Shown: positions 27,491-35,205 of the stretch, piece after piece
How positions within the stretch are numbered: the first letter of the stretch is position 1
How the letters are laid out: every line of letters begins with the position of its first letter
Assembly (NCBI RefSeq): GCF_003289945.1
Contig: NZ_QMBP01000016.1
Span: 62,001 to 126,000, forward strand
Source: Mesorhizobium hawassense
GTDB taxonomy: Bacteria; Pseudomonadota; Alphaproteobacteria; Rhizobiales; Rhizobiaceae
Length of the DNA stretch: 64,000 nucleotides
Direction: 5' to 3'
Notes under the pieces: model-generated
What the model saw: the letters and a program-made list of their open reading frames with translations, nothing else
Told to the model about the DNA's origin: nothing
Database searches by the model: none
Made by a program: the position numbers and the translations under genes

Positions 27491-27850
27491 ATGAGAATTG
27501 CGGTGATCGTCGCGCTCTGTGCGGCAATGGTGGGATGCGTGTCCTCGCCGGTCGATTATGGCGCCTCGCTGTCGCAGCAGGATGCGAAATGGGCGTCGCC
27601 GGAATGCCAGCAGGCCCGTGCCGCCGCCGCGGATTATGCGCAGCGCGAGAAGGACCATCCCGGCTGGGGCTTCGGCGTCCTGCTCGGGCCTTACAGCATG
27701 GGGATGGTGGCGTCGGTCAAGGAACATGAGCAGCAGCAGCGGCGGCTGCTCGCCCGCCAGATGCATCTGCAGTGCTCGAGCCAACCGCTGCCGAAGGAAC
27801 TGGATTTCGACCCGGCAATCTACGCGCCGAAGAAGCAGCACTATCCGTAG
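27491..27850 (+). CDS. Small lipoprotein, hypothetical
   Basis: A signal peptide MRIAVIVALCAAMVGC ends in a lipobox (MVGC, Cys16), so the 119-residue product should be lipidated and membrane-attached. The mature part includes DYAQREKDHPGWGFGVLLGPYSMG and a His/Gln-rich helix, then two more cysteines. No known family is recognised. The ATG at 27491 follows an AAGG and is the start of the signal peptide. Confidence 0.75.
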   Translation: MRIAVIVALCAAMVGCVSSPVDYGASLSQQDAKWASPECQQARAAAADYAQREKDHPGWGFGVLLGPYSMGMVASVKEHEQQQRRLLARQMHLQCSSQPLPKELDFDPAIYAPKKQHYP

Positions 27851-27889
27851 GCGACGGAGCCCGCGTCCCTCGCTACGGCTCCTAGCCGA

Positions 27890-28420
27890 TCATCCCTCCT
27901 GCCATGCTTTCAGCAGCGGCCCGCCGCCGCCATAAACCGGGTCCTTGTCGGGACGGCCGACCTTCGGGATGGCGCGCAACGCCTCGGCGTGCTGCTCCGG
28001 ACCGCGGCACAGATCGTATGTGCCGATGGGTGGGTAGGCGCCGACCACCAGCAGATCGGCGGAGGCCGACAGGCGTTGGTGGCCGGTGCCGGCCGGCAGG
28101 ATCGCCACGTCGCCCGCCTTGACCTCGATCACCTTGCCCTTGTCGCCGCCGAAGCGGACCTCGGCGGCGCCGCGCGCGATGCCCAGCACCTCATGGATGC
28201 GCGAGTGATAGTGGACGAAGCCGTAGATGCCGTTGCGCCAGCTGTCGCCCCAGCCATTGGCGCCGAAAACATTCTCGAAGATCGCGGCCGGATCGACGTC
28301 GTCCGGCAATTCCACCACGCCGGGATAAACCAGCATCGGCCAGCGCGGATGGTTGGGCACCAACCCGTCATCGGCGAACCGGAAGGCGAGAGGTTCGAGC
28401 TTTTTGACCAGTTGCGCCAT
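27890..28420 (-). CDS. Cupin-domain protein
   Basis: The 176-residue protein contains one cupin barrel. HYHSRIHEVLGIARG (about residues 79-93) supplies the first metal-ligand motif, and GDVAILPAGTGHQRL (about 112-126) the second with its histidine. The family is typed in databases as cupin or YjlB-like. Metal-binding is expected, but the reaction is unknown. The ATG at 28420 follows GGAAGGGCAGGG and is preferred over an upstream start at 28447. Confidence 0.88.
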   Translation of the reverse strand: MAQLVKKLEPLAFRFADDGLVPNHPRWPMLVYPGVVELPDDVDPAAIFENVFGANGWGDSWRNGIYGFVHYHSRIHEVLGIARGAAEVRFGGDKGKVIEVKAGDVAILPAGTGHQRLSASADLLVVGAYPPIGTYDLCRGPEQHAEALRAIPKVGRPDKDPVYGGGGPLLKAWQEG

Positions 28421-28500
28421 CCCTGCCCTTCCTTCGACCCGTATCATCGGGTCTAACGGTTTCCCGGGCGTTTTGCTCCGGTCACTTCGAGGAGGTCACA

Positions 28501-29025
28501 ATGACTGCATTTCGCCTTTCGACGATCGGCTTGCTTGCGTTCGCGCTGTTGTCGGCCTTCATCGCCGCCGGCGCCGCGACTGCCAAAGCCGCGCCCGCGG
28601 ACGATCTCTACAAGCTGTGCCGTCAGGTGAGGAACGACGACACGATCCGCCCCTATTCGCACGAACTCTACGCCGGCACGCTCAAGGCGTTCAAAAAGCT
28701 GTTTCCCGATGCCACGAACGCGCCGCGGGAGCAGGAGCTGCGGACCCAGGCAAGCTATCGCTGCATGAACGGCAAGGTGCTGGCCTGCTTCGTCGGCGCC
28801 AACCTGCCCTGCACCAAAATGAACGCAGCGCGCGACAATCCGGGCGCCGACGAATTCTGCAGGACCAACCCGAATGCCGACGTCGTGCCGGCCTTCGCGA
28901 CCGGCCACGACGCCGTCTATTCCTACAAATGCGCGAGCGGCAAGGCGGTGGTCACCGACAGTTCGTGGCAGCTCGACAAACGGGGTTTTGCCAAAAAGCT
29001 ATGGGCGGTGCTTCCCGAGCACTGA
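28501..29025 (+). CDS. Secreted hypothetical protein, Cys-rich
   Basis: A clear signal peptide (LLAFALLSAFIAAGAATAKA, cleavage near residue 30) precedes a 144-residue mature domain with six cysteines, probably three disulfides. The order is LYKLCRQVRNDD, SYRCMNGKVLACFVGANLPC, ADEFCRTNP and YSYKCASGKAV. This arrangement occurs in small secreted proteins of rhizobia, but no function is known. AGGAGG precedes the ATG by six bases. Confidence 0.85.
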   Translation: MTAFRLSTIGLLAFALLSAFIAAGAATAKAAPADDLYKLCRQVRNDDTIRPYSHELYAGTLKAFKKLFPDATNAPREQELRTQASYRCMNGKVLACFVGANLPCTKMNAARDNPGADEFCRTNPNADVVPAFATGHDAVYSYKCASGKAVVTDSSWQLDKRGFAKKLWAVLPEH

Positions 29026-29082
29026 GACGGGCCGGCGACCGACGGCTGGCAGAAACGTCGGAGCGGTAGCGCGTTCGCTGTC

Positions 29083-30285
29083 CTACAGCCCCCTTGCCCC
29101 GGATGCCTTGCGGCCAAGCATGAGCGCGATGGCAAAGGCGGGAAGCGCCGCCGCCGCGACGGCGAGGAATACGAACTGCAATCCGGCCGATGCAGCGACC
29201 AGACCGAGCGCCGGGCTGCCGAAGCCGAGCGCCAGGTCGAGGAAGACCGTGTAGAGCCCCATGGCGAGGCCACGGCTACTTGACGGAAGGTGGCTGACGG
29301 CCTCGGCGCCGAGGCCGGGATAGACCAGCGAGTAGCCGAGGCCGGCCAGGCCTGCTCCCACAACGGCAAGCATCGGCTCCGCCGCCAACCAGATCAGCAA
29401 GAGGCCCGCCGCCTCGACCACCACGAAAATAGTGGCGACGCGGGCGCCTCCAAGCCGGTCCGGCAGGTGGCCAAAACACAGCCGTGCCACGATCAGCGAC
29501 GCGGCATAGGCGGTGAAGGGAAGCCACACCGGCTGCCAGCCGCGTTCGGCAAAGAGCAGGGCCGCAAAGGACAGGATGGCGCCGTAGCCGAGACTGCTGA
29601 AGGCAGCGGCTACGCCCGGAAGCCACACGGCTTGCGCCACGCTCATCCATGACTGCCGTGCCGTGCCGCCGGCCGCGTTGGCGCCGCGCATCGGAAGGGT
29701 GGCGAGAAGCGTCGCCAGGGGGAGCACGAATGTGGCGAGCGCGATCGCGGCGAAGCCGCCGGCCGTATAGAGCGCGGAGCCGATCGGAGCGCCGATGGCA
29801 AGCGCGGCGAACATCGCGGTGCCCACCCAGGCGATGACCTTTCCGGAATTCCGTCCGCCGGCAAGAGCGAGCCCCCAGGCGACGCCGCCTGTGATGATGA
29901 AACTTTCGGCTGCGCCCAGCACCGCCCGACCGGCGAAAAGCGCTGTCGCGGACGCTATCGGCCGGTCGAGCAAAGCCAGCGAGCCGAGATAGATGAGCCC
30001 GGCCAAGGCAGCGGCAACCAGCCCGATGACGACGGCGCGCTTGCCGCCACGCCCGTCGGCATAGTTTCCGGCGCCGATGCGCGACAGCAGCGAGGCGACG
30101 AATTGGCTGCCCGTCACCAGCCCGACGGCGAAAGGCCCGAAACCCAGTTCCTGATGAAGGTGCAGCGGCAGGACAGGCAGCGCCAGGCCGATCAGCAAGA
30201 ACCCGGCGAAAACCGCCGCCATGATCGGCAGCAGTCCCGCAGTCGTCCCGCTTCGATCGGCTGAAGTGTCGATCGAGGCCATCAT
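29083..30285 (-). CDS. MFS transporter
   Basis: The 400-residue protein has twelve predicted hydrophobic segments and the MFS loop motif GNYADGRGGKRAVVIG between segments 2 and 3, with an equivalent GHLPDRLGGARVA between segments 8 and 9. It resembles the YhhS/YfcJ-type group of efflux carriers. The substrate is unknown. Its start lies six bases after the stop of the upstream alcohol dehydrogenase gene, so the two are co-transcribed. Confidence 0.92.
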   Translation of the reverse strand: MMASIDTSADRSGTTAGLLPIMAAVFAGFLLIGLALPVLPLHLHQELGFGPFAVGLVTGSQFVASLLSRIGAGNYADGRGGKRAVVIGLVAAALAGLIYLGSLALLDRPIASATALFAGRAVLGAAESFIITGGVAWGLALAGGRNSGKVIAWVGTAMFAALAIGAPIGSALYTAGGFAAIALATFVLPLATLLATLPMRGANAAGGTARQSWMSVAQAVWLPGVAAAFSSLGYGAILSFAALLFAERGWQPVWLPFTAYAASLIVARLCFGHLPDRLGGARVATIFVVVEAAGLLLIWLAAEPMLAVVGAGLAGLGYSLVYPGLGAEAVSHLPSSSRGLAMGLYTVFLDLALGFGSPALGLVAASAGLQFVFLAVAAAALPAFAIALMLGRKASGARGL

Positions 30286-30291
30286 CGATGT

Positions 30292-31308
30292 CTAGACCTC
30301 GAGTATGACCTTGATGGCGCGGCGCTCATCCATGGCGCGGTAACCTTCCGCGACCTCGGCCAGCGGCAGTTTCAGGTCGAAAACCTTGCCGGGCTTGATC
30401 CGGCCCTTCAGCACGCGGTCCATCAGGTCGGGCAGGAAGCGGCGCACCGGCGCCGGGCCGCCCAGCATACGCTTCTGGCCGAAGAACAGTTTCTGGCCGT
30501 CGAAGCTCACGCCATGCGGCACGCCGACATAGCCGATGGTGCCGCCGGGGCGCGAGCAGGCCAGCGCCTGGTCGAAGGATTCGCCCGTGCCGACGCATTC
30601 CAGCACCGAGTCGGCGCCGACGCCCTTGGTAAGCTCCTTGATGCGTGCGATCCCCTCCTCACCGCGCTCGGCGACGATGTCGGTCGCGCCGAACTCGCGG
30701 GCGAGCTTCTGGCGGCTCTCGTGCCGGCTCATGGCGATGATGCGCGCCGCGCCCATCTCCTTCCCCGCCAGCACGCCCATCAGGCCGACCGCGCCGTCGC
30801 CGACGACGACCACCGTCGATCCCTCGCGCACCTCGGCGGCGTCGGCCGCGTACCAGCCGGTGCCGAGCACGTCGGAGACCGCCAGAAGGTCCGGCACCAG
30901 CTCGGCCGGCGGCACCTCGGCCGTCGCCACCAGCGTGCCGTCTGCGAGCGGCACGCGGGCATAGGGCGCCTGCGCCCCCGACATGAACTCGCGCTGCTCG
31001 CAGGACGACTGGAAGCCGAAGCGGCAGTGCGGACAGGTGTTGTCGGAGAGGCAGAACGAGCCGACCACGAACTGGCCGGGGCGGACTGTGCGCACCTCGG
31101 CGCCGACCTCGACGACGATGCCGCAATATTCGTGGCCCATATGCATCGGCTCGTCGGCCGGCTGCAGGCCGCGATAAGGCCACAGGTCCGAACCGCAGAT
31201 GCAGCTTGCCGACAGCTTGATGATGGCATCGGTCGGACGAAGGATCTTCGGATCGGCGATTTCCTCGCAGCGGATGTCGCCGGGCTTGTGCAGAATGGTT
31301 GCGAGCAT
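30292..31308 (-). CDS. Zinc-dependent alcohol dehydrogenase (MDR family)
   Basis: The 338-residue enzyme has the catalytic-zinc start CICGSDLWPYRG, GHEYCGIVVEVG and the structural-zinc cysteines CPHCRFGFQSSC. The NAD(P)-binding part has VVVVGDGAVGLMGVLA. The ATG at 31308 is preceded by GGGAAGCAAAA; the frame extends far upstream over the divergent LysR gene, but that part has no homology. It heads an operon with the MFS transporter and diverges from a LysR regulator, its probable controller. Confidence 0.93.
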   Translation of the reverse strand: MLATILHKPGDIRCEEIADPKILRPTDAIIKLSASCICGSDLWPYRGLQPADEPMHMGHEYCGIVVEVGAEVRTVRPGQFVVGSFCLSDNTCPHCRFGFQSSCEQREFMSGAQAPYARVPLADGTLVATAEVPPAELVPDLLAVSDVLGTGWYAADAAEVREGSTVVVVGDGAVGLMGVLAGKEMGAARIIAMSRHESRQKLAREFGATDIVAERGEEGIARIKELTKGVGADSVLECVGTGESFDQALACSRPGGTIGYVGVPHGVSFDGQKLFFGQKRMLGGPAPVRRFLPDLMDRVLKGRIKPGKVFDLKLPLAEVAEGYRAMDERRAIKVILEV

Positions 31309-31480
31309 TTTTGCTTCCCTTGGGTTCGGATATCGGATGTTCGAATGTCGGGCGTGGTGGGCGGCGCCGCTGACCTGTTGGCCAGTCACGGCCTTGCCGT
31401 CGCTACCCGGCCGGAGCGCCGGCGAGCCTGCCGCTTCGGTTTGCCGGAAGAATATTGCAGTCGACGCCGTTCGATTAGGC

Positions 31481-31514
31481 GATATAATCAGCATGGACTT
31501 ATCGATCTGTGATA
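31481..31514. promoter_or_regulatory. Candidate LysR operator between adh and lysR
   Basis: GATATAA occurs twice in the same orientation (31481 and 31511), and TTATC-N7-GATAT forms a loose dyad. It sits just upstream of the LysR ATG in the divergent intergenic region, where LysR proteins usually bind. Confidence 0.35.
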
Positions 31515-31533
31515 TAAATCTACGAGGCGGCCC

Positions 31534-32427
31534 ATGCAGCGTGACGACATCAAGGATCTGCTGTGGTTCGTGGCGGTCGCACGCGAGCGCAGCTTCACCA
31601 AAGCGGCGGCCGAGCTCGGCACGTCGCAGTCGACGCTCAGCCACACCATCAAGGAGCTCGAGGCGCGGCTCGGTGTGCGGCTTTTGACACGCACCACTCG
31701 CAGCGTGGCGCCGACCGAGGCGGGCGAGCGGCTCTACCATTCGCTCGCGCCGCGCTTCGAAGCGATCGAAGCCGACCTCGCGGGGCTGGTCGCCTTCCGC
31801 GACAAGCCGGCCGGCACGGTGCGCATCACGCTCTCCGACCATGCGCTGCAGTCGACCGTGTGGCCGAAGCTCAAGCCGGTGCTGAGCAACTATCCCGACC
31901 TCAGCGTCGAGCTCTACAGCGACAACGGCATGCGCAACATCGTCGAGGAGCGCTTCGACGCCGGCGTGCGGCTCGGCGAAAGCATCGACAAGGACATGAT
32001 CGCGGTGCGGATCGGGCCGGACTGGCGGCTGGTGGCCGTCGCCTCGCCGGAGTATTTTTCGCGACGCCCGGCGCCGAAGACACCGCAGGACCTCGTCGGC
32101 CACGACTGCATCAACCTTCGGCTGACGACGTTCGGCGGCCTCTATGCCTGGGAATTCGCCAAGAACGGCCGCGACCTCAGGGTCCGGGTGGAGGGCCAGC
32201 TCACCTTCAACTCGACCATCCCGATGATCGACGCCGCGCTAAGCGGCCGCGGCATCGCCTATGTGCCGGAAAGCCTGGTCAGCCGCCACGTCGCCGAGGG
32301 ACGCCTGACGCTGGTGCTCGGCGACTGGAGCCCGCCCTTTGCCGGCTATCACCTCTATTATCCGAGTCGGCGGCAGCTGTCTCCCGCGATGGCGGTGATC
32401 GTCGAGGCGCTGCGGCATCGCGGTTGA
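31534..32427 (+). CDS. LysR-family transcriptional regulator
   Basis: The protein opens with the LysR winged helix (DLLWFVAVARERSFTKAAAELGTSQSTLSHTIKELE, about residues 8-44). The substrate-binding domain follows (VRITLSDHALQSTVW; DAGVRLGESIDKDMIAVRI). It is 297 residues long, as usual. It belongs to the group commonly set next to oxidoreductases. It is transcribed divergently from the alcohol dehydrogenase-MFS operon, which it probably regulates. Confidence 0.95.
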   Translation: MQRDDIKDLLWFVAVARERSFTKAAAELGTSQSTLSHTIKELEARLGVRLLTRTTRSVAPTEAGERLYHSLAPRFEAIEADLAGLVAFRDKPAGTVRITLSDHALQSTVWPKLKPVLSNYPDLSVELYSDNGMRNIVEERFDAGVRLGESIDKDMIAVRIGPDWRLVAVASPEYFSRRPAPKTPQDLVGHDCINLRLTTFGGLYAWEFAKNGRDLRVRVEGQLTFNSTIPMIDAALSGRGIAYVPESLVSRHVAEGRLTLVLGDWSPPFAGYHLYYPSRRQLSPAMAVIVEALRHRG

Positions 32428-32440
32428 CGGGGGCTTGCGG

Positions 32441-32773
32441 TCAGCGCGGGAGCAGCCGCGAAACCTTGAGGCGCGGCGCGAAGAAACAGCGAAGATAGGG
32501 CTGGTTGGTTATGACATATCTGTTCTCGCAGATATGGTACCGGCCATCCGGCGATTCCTGCACGCGGTCGCGCGGGATGTTGAAGCCGTCGGGCAGATAG
32601 AGGTAGCCGCCGTCGGCCCTCGACTGCACCGTGGACTCCGGTATGGGGCGGCAGTCGGTGCCGCCGCAACATTTGAAGTTCGTGACCGGATCGACCTTGT
32701 TTTCGTACCAGTCGTGGGCGTTGGCGCCTGTCGCGGCGGCAATGCACATGGCGGTGACGATGACCCTTCGCAT
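32441..32773 (-). CDS. Secreted small Cys-containing protein
   Basis: A signal peptide (MRRVIVTAMCIAAATGANA) precedes a mature domain of about 90 residues starting HDWYENKV. The motif NFKCCGGTDCRPIP has three cysteines, and another lies near the C-terminus (YLRCFFAPR). This DWY/CCG-C pattern is widespread in alphaproteobacterial exported proteins of unknown function. The ATG at 32773 is the start of the signal peptide. It converges with the LysR gene, with 13 bases between the stops. Confidence 0.85.
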   Translation of the reverse strand: MRRVIVTAMCIAAATGANAHDWYENKVDPVTNFKCCGGTDCRPIPESTVQSRADGGYLYLPDGFNIPRDRVQESPDGRYHICENRYVITNQPYLRCFFAPRLKVSRLLPR

Positions 32774-32935
32774 GGCATTCCTCGACGAGGCGGAGGCGCT
32801 GCTCATTCGAGCGTCATGTTATTAGCGTTCGGCCGGAAAGGCCACCGGCCCGCGAATGCGCGGAAAGCGATGCTCTGCGCTGAAGGGCGGCGATCGGTGA
32901 GCCGAATCCTCAAACCAAGGTTCCGGTCCTGCCTG

Positions 32936-33661
32936 TCAAACCAGCCGCTGTCCGCCATCGATGTGGATGGTTTCGCCGGTCATGAACGCGTTCTGCATCA
33001 GGTAGAGATAGGCCGGCGTGATGTCGGCGGGCGTGGCGATCCGGCCCGCCGGAATGCGCGCGCCCATCTGCTCGAAATAGCCCGTCTTCGCCTCGCCGAC
33101 GATCGCGTCCCACATCTCGGTGTCGACCCAGCCGGGCGAGACGATGTTGACGCGGGTCGGCGCGAGCTCAAGCGCCAGCGCGCGGGCGAGATAGCTGAGG
33201 GAGCCGGCGACCGCCGCGACGACCGAGCCGCCGGGAACCGGCGGGCGGTCCTTGTTGATGCCGGAGGTGAAGGTCATCGAGCCGCCCTTGCTCAATCTGC
33301 GCACGGCGTGCTTGGCCAGCATCACCGCGCCGATCAGCTTGCCGTCGACGAAGCCGCGCACGAAATCCATGTCGGTCTCGCCGATCGGATCGTTCGGCGG
33401 CGGCGTGCCGGCCGTCGCCACCAGATGATCGAAGGCGCCTACCGCTTCGAACAGACGGGCGACGTCCGCCTCGTTGGCCATGTCGGCGGCGATGCCCGTC
33501 ACTGCCCCGCCGAGCCGCTTTTCGGCGGCCTTCAGCTTGTCCTCGGAGCGGCCGACGATCACGACTTCCGAGCCGTTTTCCAGCGCGGCCGCCGCGACGC
33601 CGAAGCCGATGCCGGAGCTGCCGCCGACGACAACGATCTTCTTTCCCGTGATACTACTCAT
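32936..33661 (-). CDS. SDR-fold protein lacking the Tyr-Lys catalytic pair
   Basis: The 241-residue protein has the nucleotide-binding motif GGSSGIGFGVA (residues 14-24) and the LVATAGTPP block. When aligned to the usual YxxxK helix, the stretch VAAVAGSLSYLARALALEL has Val for the Tyr and Ala for the Lys. Some related SDRs share this change. It may bind NAD(P) without classic dehydrogenase activity. Start at 33661 follows GGAAAGACGGAGAAGACCC. It follows the VOC gene on the same strand and shares its promoter. Confidence 0.88.
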   Translation of the reverse strand: MSSITGKKIVVVGGSSGIGFGVAAAALENGSEVVIVGRSEDKLKAAEKRLGGAVTGIAADMANEADVARLFEAVGAFDHLVATAGTPPPNDPIGETDMDFVRGFVDGKLIGAVMLAKHAVRRLSKGGSMTFTSGINKDRPPVPGGSVVAAVAGSLSYLARALALELAPTRVNIVSPGWVDTEMWDAIVGEAKTGYFEQMGARIPAGRIATPADITPAYLYLMQNAFMTGETIHIDGGQRLV

Positions 33662-33697
33662 GGGTCTTCTCCGTCTTTCCAGTAGTGGGTCAAAAAA

Positions 33698-34183
33698 TCA
33701 GGCGTGACCGGCGTGGGCGGCCGCGATGTCGGCGAGGACGATCTTCTTCATCGAATACATCGCCTGTCGCGCCCGGTCGGCCTTGGCACGATCCGGGTCG
33801 CTCATCAGCCGCAGGGCTTCGCTCGGGATGACCTGCCAGTAGACGCCGAACTTGTCCTTCAGCCAACCGCAGGGCTGCTCCGAACCGCCGCCGGCGGTGA
33901 GCGCGCTCCAGAAATAGCCGGTCTCGGCCTGGTCCCCGGTCTCGATGTAGAGCGAGATGCGCTCGTTGAAGGGCGGCACTCCGCCGGCGTTGAGCGCGGT
34001 GAAGCGCTGGCCTTCGAGCTCGAAATCGAAGATCGCGTGCGGCACGGTCTTGTTGGTGCCGCCGACATGGTCGGTGAAGGTGATCGTTTCCAGCGCCCGG
34101 CCGTTCTTGAAGACCGAGAGATAGAAATCGCGCGCGGCTTCGGCGTCCAGGTTGAACCAGAGGAAGGGATGAACGGTGGCCAT
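33698..34183 (-). CDS. VOC-family protein (PhnB/3-demethylubiquinone methyltransferase-like)
   Basis: The 161-residue protein has HPFLWFNLDAEAARDFYLSVF and the pair GQRFTALNAG and GWLKDKFGVYWQVIP, typical of PhnB-like VOC proteins. These proteins are small metal-binding folds often annotated as 3-demethylubiquinone 3-methyltransferase-like without proof. It is the first gene of a pair with the SDR and diverges from a GcvA-type LysR regulator. Confidence 0.9.
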   Translation of the reverse strand: MATVHPFLWFNLDAEAARDFYLSVFKNGRALETITFTDHVGGTNKTVPHAIFDFELEGQRFTALNAGGVPPFNERISLYIETGDQAETGYFWSALTAGGGSEQPCGWLKDKFGVYWQVIPSEALRLMSDPDRAKADRARQAMYSMKKIVLADIAAAHAGHA

Positions 34184-34317
34184 GATGTCCTTGCAGGTTT
34201 GATCCGAAGTGAGTTTTCGTCACAAATTCTGTGAGGATTTTTGACTGGAAAAGCTCGACGGACAAACCAAAGTTTGGCAAATATTGGTTACCAGAACTCA
34301 CAAATGGCTTTGTCGTC

Positions 34318-35205
34318 ATGGCACGCAGACTGCCGCCGCTCAACGCCTTGCCGGCCTTCGAGGCCGCCGCCCGGCACCTGAATTTTTCGCGCGCCGCGGA
34401 CGAGCTCAACCTCACCCATGGCGCGATCAGCCGCGCGGTGAAACATCTCGAGGACCAGCTCGGCGTGCAGCTCTTCGAACGGGCGACGCGCTCGGTGCGG
34501 CTCACGCCGGTCGGCGAGCCCTATGCGGTCGCCGTGCGCGAGGCGCTCGACCAGTTGGCGCTCGCCACGCAGACGGCGACCTCGCGCCATTCCGGCTCGA
34601 CGCTCAACGTCAGCACGTCGGACGGCTTCGCCGGCAAATGGCTGGTGCCGCGGCTCTACCGTTTCCACCGCGCGCATGGCGACATCGACGTGCGCGTCTC
34701 GACCACCGGCAGGCTGACCAATTTCCGCGGCGACGGCATCGACGTCGCCATCCGCTATGGCGGCGGCCACTATCACGGGCTGACGTCGGAATTCCTCACC
34801 GGCGAGGAAGTATTTCCCGTCTGCAGCCCGAAGCTGCTGCAAGGCCCGCACCCGCTCAGGACGCCGGCCGACCTCAGGCACCACACGCTGATCCGCGACG
34901 GCTACCGCATCGACTGGGCGGCGTGGCTCGCAAGCGCCGGCGTCGAAGGCGTCGACCCGAACAGCGGCCTCACTTTCGATTCCGCCACCTTCGCGGTGGA
35001 ATCGGCCGTGCAAGGCGAAGGCGTGGTGCTCGGCCGCACCATGCTGGTCTCGGCCGACCTCGCCACAGGCCGGCTGGTGCGGCCGTTCGACCATGCGCTG
35101 AAGGCGGTCTCCAGCTTCTATCTGGTCTACCCGCCGGAAGCGATCCGCCAGCGCAAGGTGAAGGCGTTTCGCGACTGGCTGTTTGAGGAAATCACGCCGC
35201 TTTGA
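34318..35205 (+). CDS. LysR-family regulator, GcvA type
   Basis: The product starts MARRLPPLNALPAFEAAARHLNFSRAADELNLTHGAISRAVKHLE, the typical GcvA/AmpR-type helix-turn-helix. A substrate-binding domain follows with GDGIDVAIRYGGG and GVVLGRTML. ATG at 34318 was chosen because the conserved domain begins there; 29 codons of open frame upstream lack homology. It diverges from the VOC-SDR pair. Its stop overlaps tail to tail by 14 bases with the P1B ATPase gene. Confidence 0.94.
   Translation: MARRLPPLNALPAFEAAARHLNFSRAADELNLTHGAISRAVKHLEDQLGVQLFERATRSVRLTPVGEPYAVAVREALDQLALATQTATSRHSGSTLNVSTSDGFAGKWLVPRLYRFHRAHGDIDVRVSTTGRLTNFRGDGIDVAIRYGGGHYHGLTSEFLTGEEVFPVCSPKLLQGPHPLRTPADLRHHTLIRDGYRIDWAAWLASAGVEGVDPNSGLTFDSATFAVESAVQGEGVVLGRTMLVSADLATGRLVRPFDHALKAVSSFYLVYPPEAIRQRKVKAFRDWLFEEITPL

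Noticed and set aside
31309..32103. N-terminal extension of the alcohol dehydrogenase frame over the LysR gene
   Set aside because: It has no homology, and a clear ATG with a ribosome-binding site lies at the conserved start (31308).
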